A stretch of 64,000 nt of DNA. It comes from UMGS1370 sp046957575 (GTDB lineage: Bacteria; Bacillota; Clostridia; Lachnospirales; Lachnospiraceae). The position numbers were made by a program, and so were the translations under genes. Under the pieces are notes generated by a model, which made no database searches, was not told the DNA's origin, and was given only the letters and a program-made list of their open reading frames with translations. Of this stretch, positions 50,877-60,118 are shown piece by piece (position 1 is the stretch's first letter; every line of letters begins with the position of its first letter). The stretch covers positions 1-64,000 of the forward strand of contig JBKUOG010000001.1 in NCBI GenBank assembly GCA_046957575.1, read 5' to 3'.

Positions 50877-53021
50877 TCAGGATTCCTCCCTTTCTTCATC
50901 TTTCGCAGGAATAAAATCAATGGTTTTTAACAGCCTGTCCGTAGACAAAACCTGTATCCGGATGGGCTGTCCCAGCTTATAGGTCTTTTTAGTCAGTTCC
51001 CCAACCAGTTCATAGCGCTGCTCATCAAAGATATAGTAATCATCATCCAGAACTGTCATCCGAATCATACCTTCCACTGTATTGGGAAGTTCTACATAAA
51101 GTCCCCAGTTGGTCACACCGGAAATGACTCCGTCAAAGCACTCTCCAATATGGCGGGACATATACTCGCATTTTTTCAGTTTGTCTGTCTCCCGCTCTGC
51201 CTCATCTGCCCGTCTCTCCAGCGCAGATGTCTTTACCGCCACTTCCGGCAAAATCCGATCGTAATGGGCGATTCGCTTTTCTCCCAGGCCTGATTTTAAA
51301 TTCTCCTTTATAATCCGATGAATCTGGAGATCCGGATATCTGCGAATCGGAGAAGTAAAATGAGTATAATACTGGGCGGCCAGTCCAAAATGTCCAGTAC
51401 ACTGGGTTGTATACTTGGCCTGCTTCATGGAGCGCAGTGTCAGACGGCTAATCAGCGCTTCCTGCGGCGTTCCCTCTGTCTTTTCCAAAAGTTTCTGAAT
51501 CTCTTTTGGGTGAATTTCTCCCTGAGAAGTCTTTAAAAACAGTCCAAAATTGTGGATAAAGGTAGAAAGCTGTTTCATCTTTTCCGGATCCGGATTATCA
51601 TGGGTCCGGTAAAGGAAGGGCAGCTGCTGCCAGAAAAAGTCTTCTGCCACTGTCTCATTGGCCGCCAACATAAAATCCTCTATTATCTTAGTTGCCGCAT
51701 TGCGCTCATAGGGCTTGATTTCCAGAGGTCTCCCCCTGTCATCCAGAATAATTTTGCTCTCTGGAAATTCAAAATCAATGGCGCCCCTCCTGCCTCTTTT
51801 TTTCCGCAGAATCCCGGACAGTTCTTTCATCAACTGGAACATGGAAACCAGCTCTTCATAAGCCTGCATCTCTGTCTCGTCTTCTTCAGAGACAATCTTA
51901 TTAACAGATGTGTAACTCATCCTTCTGTCTACCCGAATCAGAGTTTCCGCGATTCGGTGTCCCAATACAGTACCCTTTTCATCAATCTCCATAAGGCAGC
52001 TTAAGGCCAGCCGATCACAGCCCTCATTGAGGGAACAGATGCCATTGCTTAATTTATGTGGAAGCATAGGGATCACCCGATCCACCAGATACACGCTGGT
52101 CCCCCGCTTTAACGCCTCCTGATCCAGGAAGCTGTTTTCCTTTACATAGTGGCTGACATCGGCAATGTGGACGCCCAGATGGTAAATCCCGTCTTCTTTG
52201 CTTAAACTGACCGCATCATCCAAGTCTTTCGCATCTTCTCCGTCAATCGTAACCATGGGTACATTCCGCAGATCCAGACGGCCCTTTTTATCTGCTTCAT
52301 CCACCTCGTCCGGGATATATGACACCTCTTTCATGACCTCGTCCGGAAATTCTTCTGGCAGTCCATAGGCCCGGACAATAGATAAAATATCGGTTCCAGG
52401 GTCATTTACATGGCCGATAATCTCTATAATTTCCCCCTCCGGTTTTCTCCTGAAACCGCCGAAGTCCGTCACCTGCGCCACTACTTTGTGTCCGGTTACT
52501 GCCCCCATATCCTTTCCCTGGGGAATAAAAACATCCTGGGAAATTTTCTGATTATCCGGTATCACAAAGCCAAAATTTTTGTTTTTCTGATAATAGCCGA
52601 TAATCCTCTGATTGGCATGCTCCAAAACCCGAATAACAGCCCCTTCTGCCCTCTTTCCGGAAGGTTCGTGCTCCACTGTAATCTGAACTCTGTCCCCATG
52701 AAGGGCCCCGCCGGTCTTATCTTCAGGGATAAAAATGTCCTGCTCTCTTCCCTCCACAGTAACAAATCCAAATCCTCTGGGATGCCCGGAAAAAATACCC
52801 TGAACAGCAAATGTCTCTGGCTTTCCGTACTTTCCTTTTTTGGAAAGTCCCGCTTTTCCTTCTTCTACCAGAATATCCAGCACTTCCTGAAGTTCCCCTC
52901 TCTGATCTCTGGGAATATTTAATAAAACTGCCAGTTCTTTCGCCTTCATGGGCACATATGCCTTATCCTCAAACAAGGCAGTTAGCATTGCTTTTCTATC
53001 TTTTAATTTTGTCTCGTCCAT
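50877..53021 (-). CDS. rnr: Ribonuclease R
   Basis: 714 aa from the ATG at 53021 (GAGAGGAAGT upstream). A winged-helix start is followed by two cold-shock domains (GIFSGHPRGFGFVTVEGREQ; YQKNKNFGFVIPDN). The RNB catalytic domain has VTIDGEDAKDLDDAVSLSKE (acidic cluster, about residues 258-277) and DRLALSCLMEID. The C-terminal S1 domain is ECFDGVISGVTNWGLYVEL. It degrades structured RNA and works with SmpB/tmRNA. Confidence 0.95.
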   Translation of the reverse strand: MDETKLKDRKAMLTALFEDKAYVPMKAKELAVLLNIPRDQRGELQEVLDILVEEGKAGLSKKGKYGKPETFAVQGIFSGHPRGFGFVTVEGREQDIFIPEDKTGGALHGDRVQITVEHEPSGKRAEGAVIRVLEHANQRIIGYYQKNKNFGFVIPDNQKISQDVFIPQGKDMGAVTGHKVVAQVTDFGGFRRKPEGEIIEIIGHVNDPGTDILSIVRAYGLPEEFPDEVMKEVSYIPDEVDEADKKGRLDLRNVPMVTIDGEDAKDLDDAVSLSKEDGIYHLGVHIADVSHYVKENSFLDQEALKRGTSVYLVDRVIPMLPHKLSNGICSLNEGCDRLALSCLMEIDEKGTVLGHRIAETLIRVDRRMSYTSVNKIVSEEDETEMQAYEELVSMFQLMKELSGILRKKRGRRGAIDFEFPESKIILDDRGRPLEIKPYERNAATKIIEDFMLAANETVAEDFFWQQLPFLYRTHDNPDPEKMKQLSTFIHNFGLFLKTSQGEIHPKEIQKLLEKTEGTPQEALISRLTLRSMKQAKYTTQCTGHFGLAAQYYTHFTSPIRRYPDLQIHRIIKENLKSGLGEKRIAHYDRILPEVAVKTSALERRADEAERETDKLKKCEYMSRHIGECFDGVISGVTNWGLYVELPNTVEGMIRMTVLDDDYYIFDEQRYELVGELTKKTYKLGQPIRIQVLSTDRLLKTIDFIPAKDEEREES

Positions 53022-53078
53022 ACTTCCTCTCTTCTTAAAATATTCTGTCTGATTCACGATTAAAATATACGAAATAAA

Positions 53079-53147
53079 GTAACTTCAGCCATGCATCTTC
53101 TTGCCCGCTTGCAGCAGTCAAGAAGCGCCGGGTGCCTGAACTGTTGC
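53079..53147 (+). repeat. Dispersed palindromic element, copy C (internally deleted)
   Basis: 69 bp: GTAACTTCAGCCATGC at the left, the CATCTTCTTGCCCGCTTG...CAAGAAGCGCC hairpin and GTGCCTGAACTGTTGC at the right. It matches both ends of copy B but lacks the ATTCAGACAG hairpin. Located between rnr and the secG terminator. Confidence 0.78.
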
Positions 53148-53156
53148 CAAATAAAG

Positions 53157-53186
53157 CAAAAACACCCTTGTCTCCAAGAGTGTTTA
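53157..53186 (-). terminator. secG terminator
   Basis: AAACACTCTTGG with CAAGGGTGTTTTT on the minus strand, 15 bp after the secG stop. Confidence 0.75.
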
Positions 53187-53200
53187 TCATTGGCTATTGT

Positions 53201-53437
53201 TTAGTGCAGGACATTTAAAGCCACTGCAAGAATTAAAAACAGGATGCATCCCCACTTGGTAAATCTCTCTAAGTTGCCTTCCATGGAACGTCCTTTATTT
53301 TTACCCCAATAACTCTCGGCAACGCCGGAAATAGCGCCTAAGCCTGCAGACTTGCCTTCCTGCATCAGGATAATTGCAGAAATTGCAATACCTAACAGAA
53401 CAAAAATAACAGTTAAAACAATCTTTAAAGTTGCCAT
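53201..53437 (-). CDS. secG: Preprotein translocase subunit SecG
   Basis: 78 aa from the ATG at 53437 (AGGAGG eight bases upstream). Two membrane helices: LKIVLTVIFVLLGIAISAII (about residues 3-22) and WGCILFLILAVALNVL (about 61-76). Between them is the conserved LMQEGKSAGLGAISG turn. It assists SecYE in export. Confidence 0.93.
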   Translation of the reverse strand: MATLKIVLTVIFVLLGIAISAIILMQEGKSAGLGAISGVAESYWGKNKGRSMEGNLERFTKWGCILFLILAVALNVLH

Positions 53438-53511
53438 CCAATCCACCTCCTACGGTTAAACATATCTATTTTACCACAGTTTTTGAGGAAAGGCAACCGT
53501 TTTTCTCATCC

Positions 53512-54876
53512 TCATACCCGTCTCTTTTCCATCCGCCGCAGCACAGCCAGAAATCCGACAAAAAATACTACGCCTTTTATCACACTGGTGACTGCAAATG
53601 CCCACCACACACCGTTGATTCCCAGTGCAGTAGAAGAAAGCAGCATGGCAATAGGAAGTCTGGCGGATGTAAAAATAATACTTAAAACGGAAGAAGGAAG
53701 GGTTTTCCCTAATCCGCAGAATGCGCCGACCGTACACAGTTCAATACACATAAACAACTGAGAACAGCCGATGATTCTTAAATAGTCAATCCCCAGAGGC
53801 ACTACGTCCGGCTCTGTAATAAACAGTCTGAAAATCGGCCCTGGAAGCAGCACCAGCAAGGCTGTACAAAAAGCGCCCCAGGCTGTCATGGTTTTAATTG
53901 CTGTCAGATACCCCGTTTTCACCCTGTCATATCTTTGCGCACCATAGTTTTGTCCGATAAAGGAATTGACTGCTGCTCCAAATCCTTCTGCTGTCATCCA
54001 GGAAATGGACTCGATCTGACTTCCAACTCTCTGAACAGCCACTCCGGTATCTCCCCATCTGACCACCAGTTTGGTCATTCCCATGGAGATCAGGCAGTAG
54101 ATCAGTTCCTGTACGGCAGCGGGAAAACCGATTTTTGCCATGGTTTTAAAGTATCTTGCAGGCGTTTTGGAAAGAATCTTTACCTTGTCAAAAATCACTT
54201 TATCTTTACGGATAACGATTAAAAATACCAGGGTTACAATCGCCTGGGCAGTTACTGTCGCAATTGCAGCTCCGGCAGCTCCCATAGCCGGAAATGGCCC
54301 CACGCCGAAAATCAGTAAAGGATCTAAAATAATATTGGCAATCAATCCCACTACATTGGCCTGAAAAGACGTTTTACTGTCGCCTGCCGCTGTCAAAATA
54401 CCTGTAAAAATCACATTCAGGTACATAAAAATAATGAACCCGCAGGTAATTCTCATGTATAGAACCGCTTCTTCAGTCGTATGCTGATTTTCCAATCCGA
54501 AAAATCCGATTAACGGTTCTGCAAAAATTACGGAAATCACCGCATAACAAATCGCCAGCATCATCCCCAACTGCAGCGCTCCCCCTGCATATCTGGCTGC
54601 CTCTTTTTGGTCTCCTTCTCCCAGCGAATGGGCTACCTTTACCTGTCCTCCCATCCGGGCAAACATAACAACTCCCTGGGAAAGCCAAGTATACATACCT
54701 GCTGTTCCCACTGCTGTCACTGCCTCTGATCCGACTCTTCCAATCCAGGCCATATCTGTCAGATTGTAGGCCATCTGCACCAGCGCCGTTGCCATAATCG
54801 GCATGGCAAGGCTGGTTAAAGAAGTAAAAATCGGACCATTTAATAAATCAATGTTTCTTGTTTTTCTCTTTGTCAT
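53512..54876 (-). CDS. MATE family efflux transporter
   Basis: 454 aa from the ATG at 54876 (GGAG seven bases upstream). About 12 helices in two related halves. Family motifs: LAMPIMATALVQMAYNLTDM (about residues 24-43), AWIGRVGSEAVTAVG, and in the second half ESISWMTAEGFGAAVNSFIG (about 286-305) with QNYGAQ. Na+ or H+-driven export of cationic drugs or metabolites; substrate unknown. Confidence 0.92.
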   Translation of the reverse strand: MTKRKTRNIDLLNGPIFTSLTSLAMPIMATALVQMAYNLTDMAWIGRVGSEAVTAVGTAGMYTWLSQGVVMFARMGGQVKVAHSLGEGDQKEAARYAGGALQLGMMLAICYAVISVIFAEPLIGFFGLENQHTTEEAVLYMRITCGFIIFMYLNVIFTGILTAAGDSKTSFQANVVGLIANIILDPLLIFGVGPFPAMGAAGAAIATVTAQAIVTLVFLIVIRKDKVIFDKVKILSKTPARYFKTMAKIGFPAAVQELIYCLISMGMTKLVVRWGDTGVAVQRVGSQIESISWMTAEGFGAAVNSFIGQNYGAQRYDRVKTGYLTAIKTMTAWGAFCTALLVLLPGPIFRLFITEPDVVPLGIDYLRIIGCSQLFMCIELCTVGAFCGLGKTLPSSVLSIIFTSARLPIAMLLSSTALGINGVWWAFAVTSVIKGVVFFVGFLAVLRRMEKRRV

Positions 54877-54938
54877 CTTTGCACTCCAAATCATCTTTCG
54901 TTATCTCAATAGATAGTATTCCTTTCCTCCCGCAATTT

Positions 54939-55571
54939 TCACTGCATAGTCTCCAAAAACTTCCGAATTCTCTCTCCTGCAGCATCAGGATTATCTTTAT
55001 TTACCTCGTGACTTGCCTGAGCAATCCGCTCTATCTTAGCGTGAGGAATGGCCTTTTTCAATCTCTTAGAAGCCGGCCAGTTTACCCAGTCCTTTTTTCC
55101 GCAGAGAATGAGCACAGGGCAGGTTATCTTTTGTAACTCTGCTGTCAAATCCAAATCCATCATGGACTTGGACAAGTCAATAAGCTGTCTTTTCTCAACT
55201 CCCATGCTTAAAAATCCAACATCTGGCATCAGCTGGAATATTTTATTCTGTACCCAAAGCAGCCGCTTAGGCATCTTATACTGGGTTCCAATTAAAATCA
55301 GTGAGCCGACCCGATTCGGATGTCTGGCACTGTACTGCAGGGCTAAAATTCCGCCCAGAGAAAGGCCGCATAAATGAAACATCCCATTTAATTGCTCGCA
55401 GTATGCTTCAAATTCTGTATACAATCTGTCATAACAGGGATCTTTTTGTCTAATCCAGTCCGCTATTTCAGGGCAAAGAACAACATCGCTGCTGTCTTTT
55501 TCCAGCCTTTTCCTTACTGTTTCCCAATCTTTTGGCATCTGTCCCAATCCATGCAGAATTATGATATTCAT
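54939..55571 (-). CDS. Alpha/beta hydrolase
   Basis: 210 aa. Start MNIIILHGLGQMPKDW (oxyanion HG), nucleophile elbow CGLSLGGILALQYS (Ser about 70), acid strand VLILCGKKDWVNWP (Asp about 161) and late His in IAQASHEVNKDNP (about 189). A small esterase or lipase-like enzyme, substrate unknown. It overlaps the nucleotidyltransferase gene by 4 bp (ATGA), so the two are co-translated. Confidence 0.85.
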   Translation of the reverse strand: MNIIILHGLGQMPKDWETVRKRLEKDSSDVVLCPEIADWIRQKDPCYDRLYTEFEAYCEQLNGMFHLCGLSLGGILALQYSARHPNRVGSLILIGTQYKMPKRLLWVQNKIFQLMPDVGFLSMGVEKRQLIDLSKSMMDLDLTAELQKITCPVLILCGKKDWVNWPASKRLKKAIPHAKIERIAQASHEVNKDNPDAAGERIRKFLETMQ

Positions 55572-56200
55572 GCTTTTCTCCCCTGTGCGGATGCCGTCTC
55601 TTCCAGACAGGCAATCCAGTTTTCCAGTGCTGCATCACAAATATTAAAAAGCGCTTCCTGATATTTAAAAAACGCATTCGGATATTGACATTCCATCCAT
55701 CTTAATGTTTTCTTCGGCCCCCAATACCGCCATCCTGCTGCATCGCAAAAAATCTCCAGACTGTCAATCAGCACCCAATGCCATCGAAACATTCCCTCTG
55801 CATCTTCTCGTTTAGTCCGCAGCGCCATTTTCCTGCACCATGCTATTTCTGCATCTACTTCATCTTTGCTTTTAAAAGGTTTTCTGTCCACATACTGGAT
55901 AACCTGTTTCTGCAGATTTTCCCCAATCCCTTCCGTATCCAGCACCACTCTGCTGTCATAAATCTGAATGAACTTCTCCCAGTCCGGCATTTCTTTCAGT
56001 TCTGCCCTTGGATACACAAATACATCCAGCTCTACCCCATTTACAGCGGACATATCGTGAGTAAAGGGACTGTTTTCTGAAATTACCAGCGCATCAAAAT
56101 CACTGTCTTTGCTGTTGGATCCATCTTTGTAAGATCCATATACCAAAATGGCTTTTGGCCTATATTTTTTAGTCAGGTATAAAAGAATCTGATCCATCAT
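55568..56200 (-). CDS. Nucleotidyltransferase domain protein
   Basis: 210 aa. The pol-beta-type signature ILVYGSYKDGSNSKDSDFDA (about residues 18-37) carries the G-S and D-x-D metal residues. The third acidic residue is probably in GVELDVFVYP (about 55-64). The C-terminal half is helical with many Trp and Cys. It resembles aminoglycoside adenylyltransferase-like and minimal nucleotidyltransferases; resistance function is not implied by sequence. Confidence 0.82.
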   Translation of the reverse strand: MMDQILLYLTKKYRPKAILVYGSYKDGSNSKDSDFDALVISENSPFTHDMSAVNGVELDVFVYPRAELKEMPDWEKFIQIYDSRVVLDTEGIGENLQKQVIQYVDRKPFKSKDEVDAEIAWCRKMALRTKREDAEGMFRWHWVLIDSLEIFCDAAGWRYWGPKKTLRWMECQYPNAFFKYQEALFNICDAALENWIACLEETASAQGRKA

Positions 56201-56216
56201 TGCTCCTTTCTCCCTC

Positions 56217-56819
56217 TCATTGCAGCGGATTTTTACCCTGCCTTAACAATTCAGGAAACCAGATCACATCCCCTGGGCTGTCTATGTGATCTCCCAGATT
56301 TTTTTCCATCCAAACCAGATTGTACCAGGTCCCGAATTTGTAGCCGCATTGGTGAAACTCTCCGACAAATCGGTATCCCATGTGTTCGTGAAACTGGACA
56401 CTGTTTCTGGTCAAATAGGCATCCTCCTTTTGAGGACAGGCAATACAGGCATTTAGATTTAAAATATTCTGGGACTTTGAAATCTCCTCCAATGCCTCAT
56501 AAAGTTTTCTCCCAATTCCCATCTGCCGCCTGTTCTCCTTTAAATAAATGCTGGTCTCCGCTGCCCAATTGCAGGCTGCCCGTTTTACCAATGGTCCCGT
56601 ATAAGCATACCCTAAAATTTCTCCATCTTTTTCCGCTGCCACATAAGGGTATTTCTGCAGTGTTTCCCTGATTCTGCCTTGAAACTCTTCCAGAGAAGGA
56701 ACTGTATATTCAAAGGTAATGGCTGTCCTTTCCACATATGGAGCGTAAATTTCCAATAACTTTCCGGCATCTGTTTCATCTGCAATCCGGATTATGATTC
56801 TGTCCTTTTCTATTTTCAT
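56217..56819 (-). CDS. GNAT family N-acetyltransferase
   Basis: 200 aa from the ATG at 56819 (AAAGGGGCAGGG upstream); the frame is open further upstream but overlaps the CatA-like fragment. IIRIADETDAGKLLEIYAPY (start of the fold), AAEKDGEILGYAYTGP and the acetyl-CoA loop RRQMGIGRKLYEALEEI (about residues 95-111) place it near phosphinothricin/methionine-sulfoximine acetyltransferases. The last 25 residues extend beyond the usual fold. Confidence 0.85.
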   Translation of the reverse strand: MKIEKDRIIIRIADETDAGKLLEIYAPYVERTAITFEYTVPSLEEFQGRIRETLQKYPYVAAEKDGEILGYAYTGPLVKRAACNWAAETSIYLKENRRQMGIGRKLYEALEEISKSQNILNLNACIACPQKEDAYLTRNSVQFHEHMGYRFVGEFHQCGYKFGTWYNLVWMEKNLGDHIDSPGDVIWFPELLRQGKNPLQ

Positions 56820-57093
56820 CCCTGCCCCTTTCCAAACAGTTCCATCTTTTTTCCAGAAGACGATAAAAATTCCCAATATGGATTCCATCAACCAGCCCAT
56901 GATGGCAAAGTACCGTTACAGGAAGAAACGTTTTTCCATCCTGAACAAAATATCTTCCCCAGGAAATCCTGGGATTGCTATCTGCCGGAACTGGAACCGG
57001 CTGGATCAGGGCTGTATAGGAAATCCATGGCAGAGTAGAGATAAAAATCTTATCCAGTATATCTTCTTCTGTTTCCTCATATTTATATCTCAT
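56776..57093 (-). pseudogene. CatA-like acetyltransferase, C-terminal remnant
   Basis: 105 residues: FISTLPWISYTALIQPVPVP, RISWGRYFVQDGKTFLPVTV and LCHHGLVDGIHIGNFYRLLE, the last including the HHxxxDG catalytic motif of chloramphenicol-acetyltransferase-like enzymes. A normal protein has about 210 residues. Just upstream (57105-57230), another frame still shows ESGFYPAAVFHFMEYSVW, which resembles the FYP region of the missing half. A decayed gene is therefore likely, although GGAGAAG precedes the ATG and a short product might still be made. Confidence 0.7.
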
Positions 57094-57245
57094 CTATCTC
57101 TTCTCCGGTAAATTTTCCTGCATCCAAACACTATATTCCATGAAATGAAAGACTGCCGCAGGATAAAATCCGGACTCTCTGACAAAACAGAATCCTTTTT
57201 TCACCTTGCAGCAGCCTCCAATCCGAATGTGCAGTCCGTATTGTT

Positions 57246-58637
57246 CTAAACTGTTACATTTTTTAAATACTCATCAATTCCTTTGGCTCCGGCCTTTCCT
57301 GCCTCCATTGCCAGAATGACCGTAGCAGCCCCAATGACGGCATCACCGCCGGCAAATACTCCTTTTCTGCTGGTCTGCCCGTTGTCATCCTGAGCCACAA
57401 TACATTTGTGCCTGTTAATCTCCAAACCCTTTGTTGTGGAAGAAATCAACGGATTGGGCGACGTTCCCAAAGACATAATCACCGTATCCACTTCAATTGT
57501 ATAATCCGATCCTGGAATCTCCACCGGGCGTCTTCTGCCGGACGCATCCGGTTCTCCCAATTCCATTTTGCGGACTACCATACCGGTTACCCAGTCGTTT
57601 TCATCAGTGAGAATCTCCACCGGATTGGTGAGCAAATCAAAAATCACACCCTCTTCCTTTGCATGATGAACTTCTTCTGCGCGGGCAGGCAGTTCTGCCT
57701 CGCTTCTACGATAAACCACATGAACTTCTGCCCCCAGGCGAAGGGCTGTTCTGGCTGCATCCATGGCTACATTGCCGCCTCCTACTACTGCCACTTTTCT
57801 GCCTGCGGCAATGGGTGTATCATAATCTTTGCGAAATGCCTTCATCAGGTTGTTTCTAGTCAAATACTCATTGGCGGAAAATACCCCGTTGGCATTTTCT
57901 CCTGGGATTCCCATAAACTTCGGAAGTCCGGCGCCGGATCCGATAAATACTGCTTCAAATCCTTCATCATCCATCAATTCGTCTATGGTAACAGACTTTC
58001 CGATAATTACATTTGTCTCGATTTTCACTCCCAGTTTCCTTACATTGTCAATCTCGGAACGAACTACTGTATTTTTCGGCAGACGAAATTCCGGGATTCC
58101 ATAAGTCAGCACACCGCCAGGCTCATGAAGCGCCTCAAAAATCGTAACTTCATAACCCATCTTGGCCAGATCTCCGGCACAGGTAAGTCCAGCAGGACCA
58201 GAACCGATTACAGCAACTTTTCTGCCATTGGTTGTCTTCGGCGTTTCCGGAACAAATCCATTTTCTCTGGACCAGTCTGCCACAAACCGCTCCAGCTTTC
58301 CAATGGAAACCGGCTCTCCCTTGATTCCCCGGATACATTTTCCTTCACACTGGGTTTCCTGGGGACATACCCGTCCGCACACAGCAGGAAGGGCGGAGGA
58401 CTGAGCAATCACCTCTGCAGCCCCCTTAAAATCTCTTTCGGTTATTTTTTTAATGAATGCAGGAATATCAATGGAAACCGGACATCCCTGAACACACAAA
58501 GGCTTTTTGCACTGAAGGCAGCGCTTTGCTTCTTCAACTGCCTCTTCTTCGCTGTAACCCAGACAGACTTCTTCAAAATTTGCTGCCCTTACCTTTGGAT
58601 CCTGTTCCTTAATGGGAACTCTCTTCATTCCGTCCAT
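57246..58637 (-). CDS. nfnB: NADPH-binding large subunit of a bifurcating oxidoreductase (NfnB / GltA-like)
   Basis: 463 aa. N-terminal cysteines KRCLQCKKPLCVQGCPVSID (about residues 38-57) and CGRVCPQETQCEGKCIRG (about 88-105) bind two 4Fe-4S clusters. The FAD site is VAVIGSGPAGLTCAGDLAKM (about 144-163). The NADPH site is VAVVGGGNVAMDAARTALRL (about 283-302), with MSLGTSPNPLI near 397. With the gene before it, it forms NfnAB, which couples NADH, ferredoxin and NADP. A glutamate-synthase small-subunit label is possible for isolated homologs, but the partner gene favours NfnB. Starts by TAATG overlap. Confidence 0.88.
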   Translation of the reverse strand: MDGMKRVPIKEQDPKVRAANFEEVCLGYSEEEAVEEAKRCLQCKKPLCVQGCPVSIDIPAFIKKITERDFKGAAEVIAQSSALPAVCGRVCPQETQCEGKCIRGIKGEPVSIGKLERFVADWSRENGFVPETPKTTNGRKVAVIGSGPAGLTCAGDLAKMGYEVTIFEALHEPGGVLTYGIPEFRLPKNTVVRSEIDNVRKLGVKIETNVIIGKSVTIDELMDDEGFEAVFIGSGAGLPKFMGIPGENANGVFSANEYLTRNNLMKAFRKDYDTPIAAGRKVAVVGGGNVAMDAARTALRLGAEVHVVYRRSEAELPARAEEVHHAKEEGVIFDLLTNPVEILTDENDWVTGMVVRKMELGEPDASGRRRPVEIPGSDYTIEVDTVIMSLGTSPNPLISSTTKGLEINRHKCIVAQDDNGQTSRKGVFAGGDAVIGAATVILAMEAGKAGAKGIDEYLKNVTV

Positions 58638-59527
58638 TAGTTATCACCTCCGCAATGTCCGCATCCGCCATGATGAGTCGCGCCCTCCTGGACTTTTAAC
58701 ATATCCCGGCCTTCCTGGGTCTTATACATCTGCTGTCTCTTCATAGCCTGATCAAAATCCACTAAATGTCCATCAAACTCCGGCCCGTCTACACAGGCAA
58801 ATTTCACTTCATCTCCTACAGTAACCCGGCACGCACCGCACATTCCTGTACCATCTACCATAATCGGATTCAGGCTGACAATGGTGGGAATGCCCAGTTC
58901 TTTGGTCAGACGACAGACAAATTTCATCATAATCATCGGACCGATGGCCACACAGACATCATAAACTTTCCCCTCATTTTTTACCAAATCTTCAATAACA
59001 GATGTTACCATACCTTTTCGCCCGTAAGAACCGTCATCTGTGGCAACATAAAGATTTCCAGCCACTGCCTCCATCTCTTTTTCCAAAATCAGCAAATCCT
59101 TGTTCTTAGATCCTACAATCACATCTGCTTCGATTCCATGGTCTCTCATCCACTTTACCTGAGGATAGACCGGAGCCGCGCCTACACCGCCTGCCACAAA
59201 TAAATATCTTCTTTTCCGTACTTCCTCTATGGGATCGGTCACAAATTCAGAAGGATTTCCCAATGGGCCCGCTATGTCCTGAAAACTGTCTCCTTCCTTT
59301 AAAAATGCCATCCGGTAAGTAGAAGCGCCTACGGTCTGAAATACAATGGTAATGGTTCCTTTTTCTCTGTCAAAATCGCAGATGGTCAGAGGAATCCTCT
59401 CCCCTTCCTCATCGATCTTTACAATCACAAACTCGCCTGGCTGACATGATTTTGCTGCTCTGGGCGCTTCCACATCCATCAGGTATATTTTATCAGCAAG
59501 CTGTTCTGCCTTTAAAATCCTGTACAT
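58637..59527 (-). CDS. nfnA: FAD/NAD-binding small subunit (NfnA / SudB-like)
   Basis: 296 aa from the ATG at 59527 (GGGAGGAAAGAG upstream). FAD-binding start SCQPGEFVIVKIDEEGERIP (about residues 27-46), LFVAGGVGAAPVYPQVKWMR (NAD, about 109-128) and the 2Fe-2S site DGTGMCGACRVTVGDEVKFACVDG (about 222-245). The C-terminus carries HHGGCGHCGG. It is the NADH/ferredoxin-side subunit of NfnAB. It has a strong promoter inside the end of folA. Confidence 0.88.
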   Translation of the reverse strand: MYRILKAEQLADKIYLMDVEAPRAAKSCQPGEFVIVKIDEEGERIPLTICDFDREKGTITIVFQTVGASTYRMAFLKEGDSFQDIAGPLGNPSEFVTDPIEEVRKRRYLFVAGGVGAAPVYPQVKWMRDHGIEADVIVGSKNKDLLILEKEMEAVAGNLYVATDDGSYGRKGMVTSVIEDLVKNEGKVYDVCVAIGPMIMMKFVCRLTKELGIPTIVSLNPIMVDGTGMCGACRVTVGDEVKFACVDGPEFDGHLVDFDQAMKRQQMYKTQEGRDMLKVQEGATHHGGCGHCGGDN

Positions 59528-59598
59528 CTCTTTCCTCCCTGTCCTCTGTCTTGATAACATTGTAGTACATTAAAGTTTTAACTTGTGCAGTACTTTTA

Positions 59599-59637
59599 AT
59601 TTTACCATTGTTCTTGCTTTATGGCAATACTTTTTTA
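59599..59637 (-). promoter_or_regulatory. nfnAB promoter
   Basis: Two boxes, TGGCAA-containing TTGCCA (59632-59637, 5-prime box on the minus strand) and TAAAAT (59599-59604), are found inside and just after the folA 3-prime end. The distance is larger than the classical 17 bp when counted between the boxes listed, so the exact -35 is approximate. Confidence 0.4.
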
Positions 59638-60113
59638 TACATCCGAAATTCATAGCACAAATTAAAATAGGTCTGCTCATCGCTTTCTGCCTCTAATATC
59701 CACTGACTGTCCTGTTCCAGATTTGGAAAATACGTGTCTGCATCATATTCATAGTCGATCCAGGTCACATGGGCAGTGTCGCAGTAAGGCAGAAACTCTT
59801 CATAGATTTCCTGCCCTCCTGCAATATAAATGTCCTTTGACGGGTATTTTTCCAATTCTTTTAATGCTTCCTCCAGGCTGTGAACCATCACAGCCCCTTT
59901 TACAGAATAATACGGATCGCGGGTCAGCACTATATTGGTACGGCCGTATAACGGCTGGCCTCCGGGAAGGCTTTCCAGAGTTTTCCTCCCCATGACTACT
60001 ACTTTCCCCAATGTCTCTTCCCGAAACATTTTCTGGTCTCCTGGAATGGAAACCAAAAGCTGGCCCTTTTTTCCAATGGCCCAGTGCCTGTCAACTGCCA
60101 CAATCAGATTCAT
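59619..60113 (-). CDS. folA: Dihydrofolate reductase
   Basis: 164 aa, normal length. NLIVAVDRHWAIGKKGQLLV (about residues 2-21), GKVVVMGRKTLESLPGGQPL (about 36-55), and DIYIAGGQEIYEEFLPYCD (about 94-112) with the conserved GG. It regenerates tetrahydrofolate for thymidylate synthesis. It follows the 60119-60748 gene by 5 bp, so the two form a transcription unit. Confidence 0.95.
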   Translation of the reverse strand: MNLIVAVDRHWAIGKKGQLLVSIPGDQKMFREETLGKVVVMGRKTLESLPGGQPLYGRTNIVLTRDPYYSVKGAVMVHSLEEALKELEKYPSKDIYIAGGQEIYEEFLPYCDTAHVTWIDYEYDADTYFPNLEQDSQWILEAESDEQTYFNLCYEFRMYKKVLP

Positions 60114-60118
60114 TTCTC

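Noticed and set aside
53041..53078. Promoter for rnr from TATATTTTAAT upstream of its start
   Set aside because: No -35 box at an acceptable distance; too weak to report as a site.
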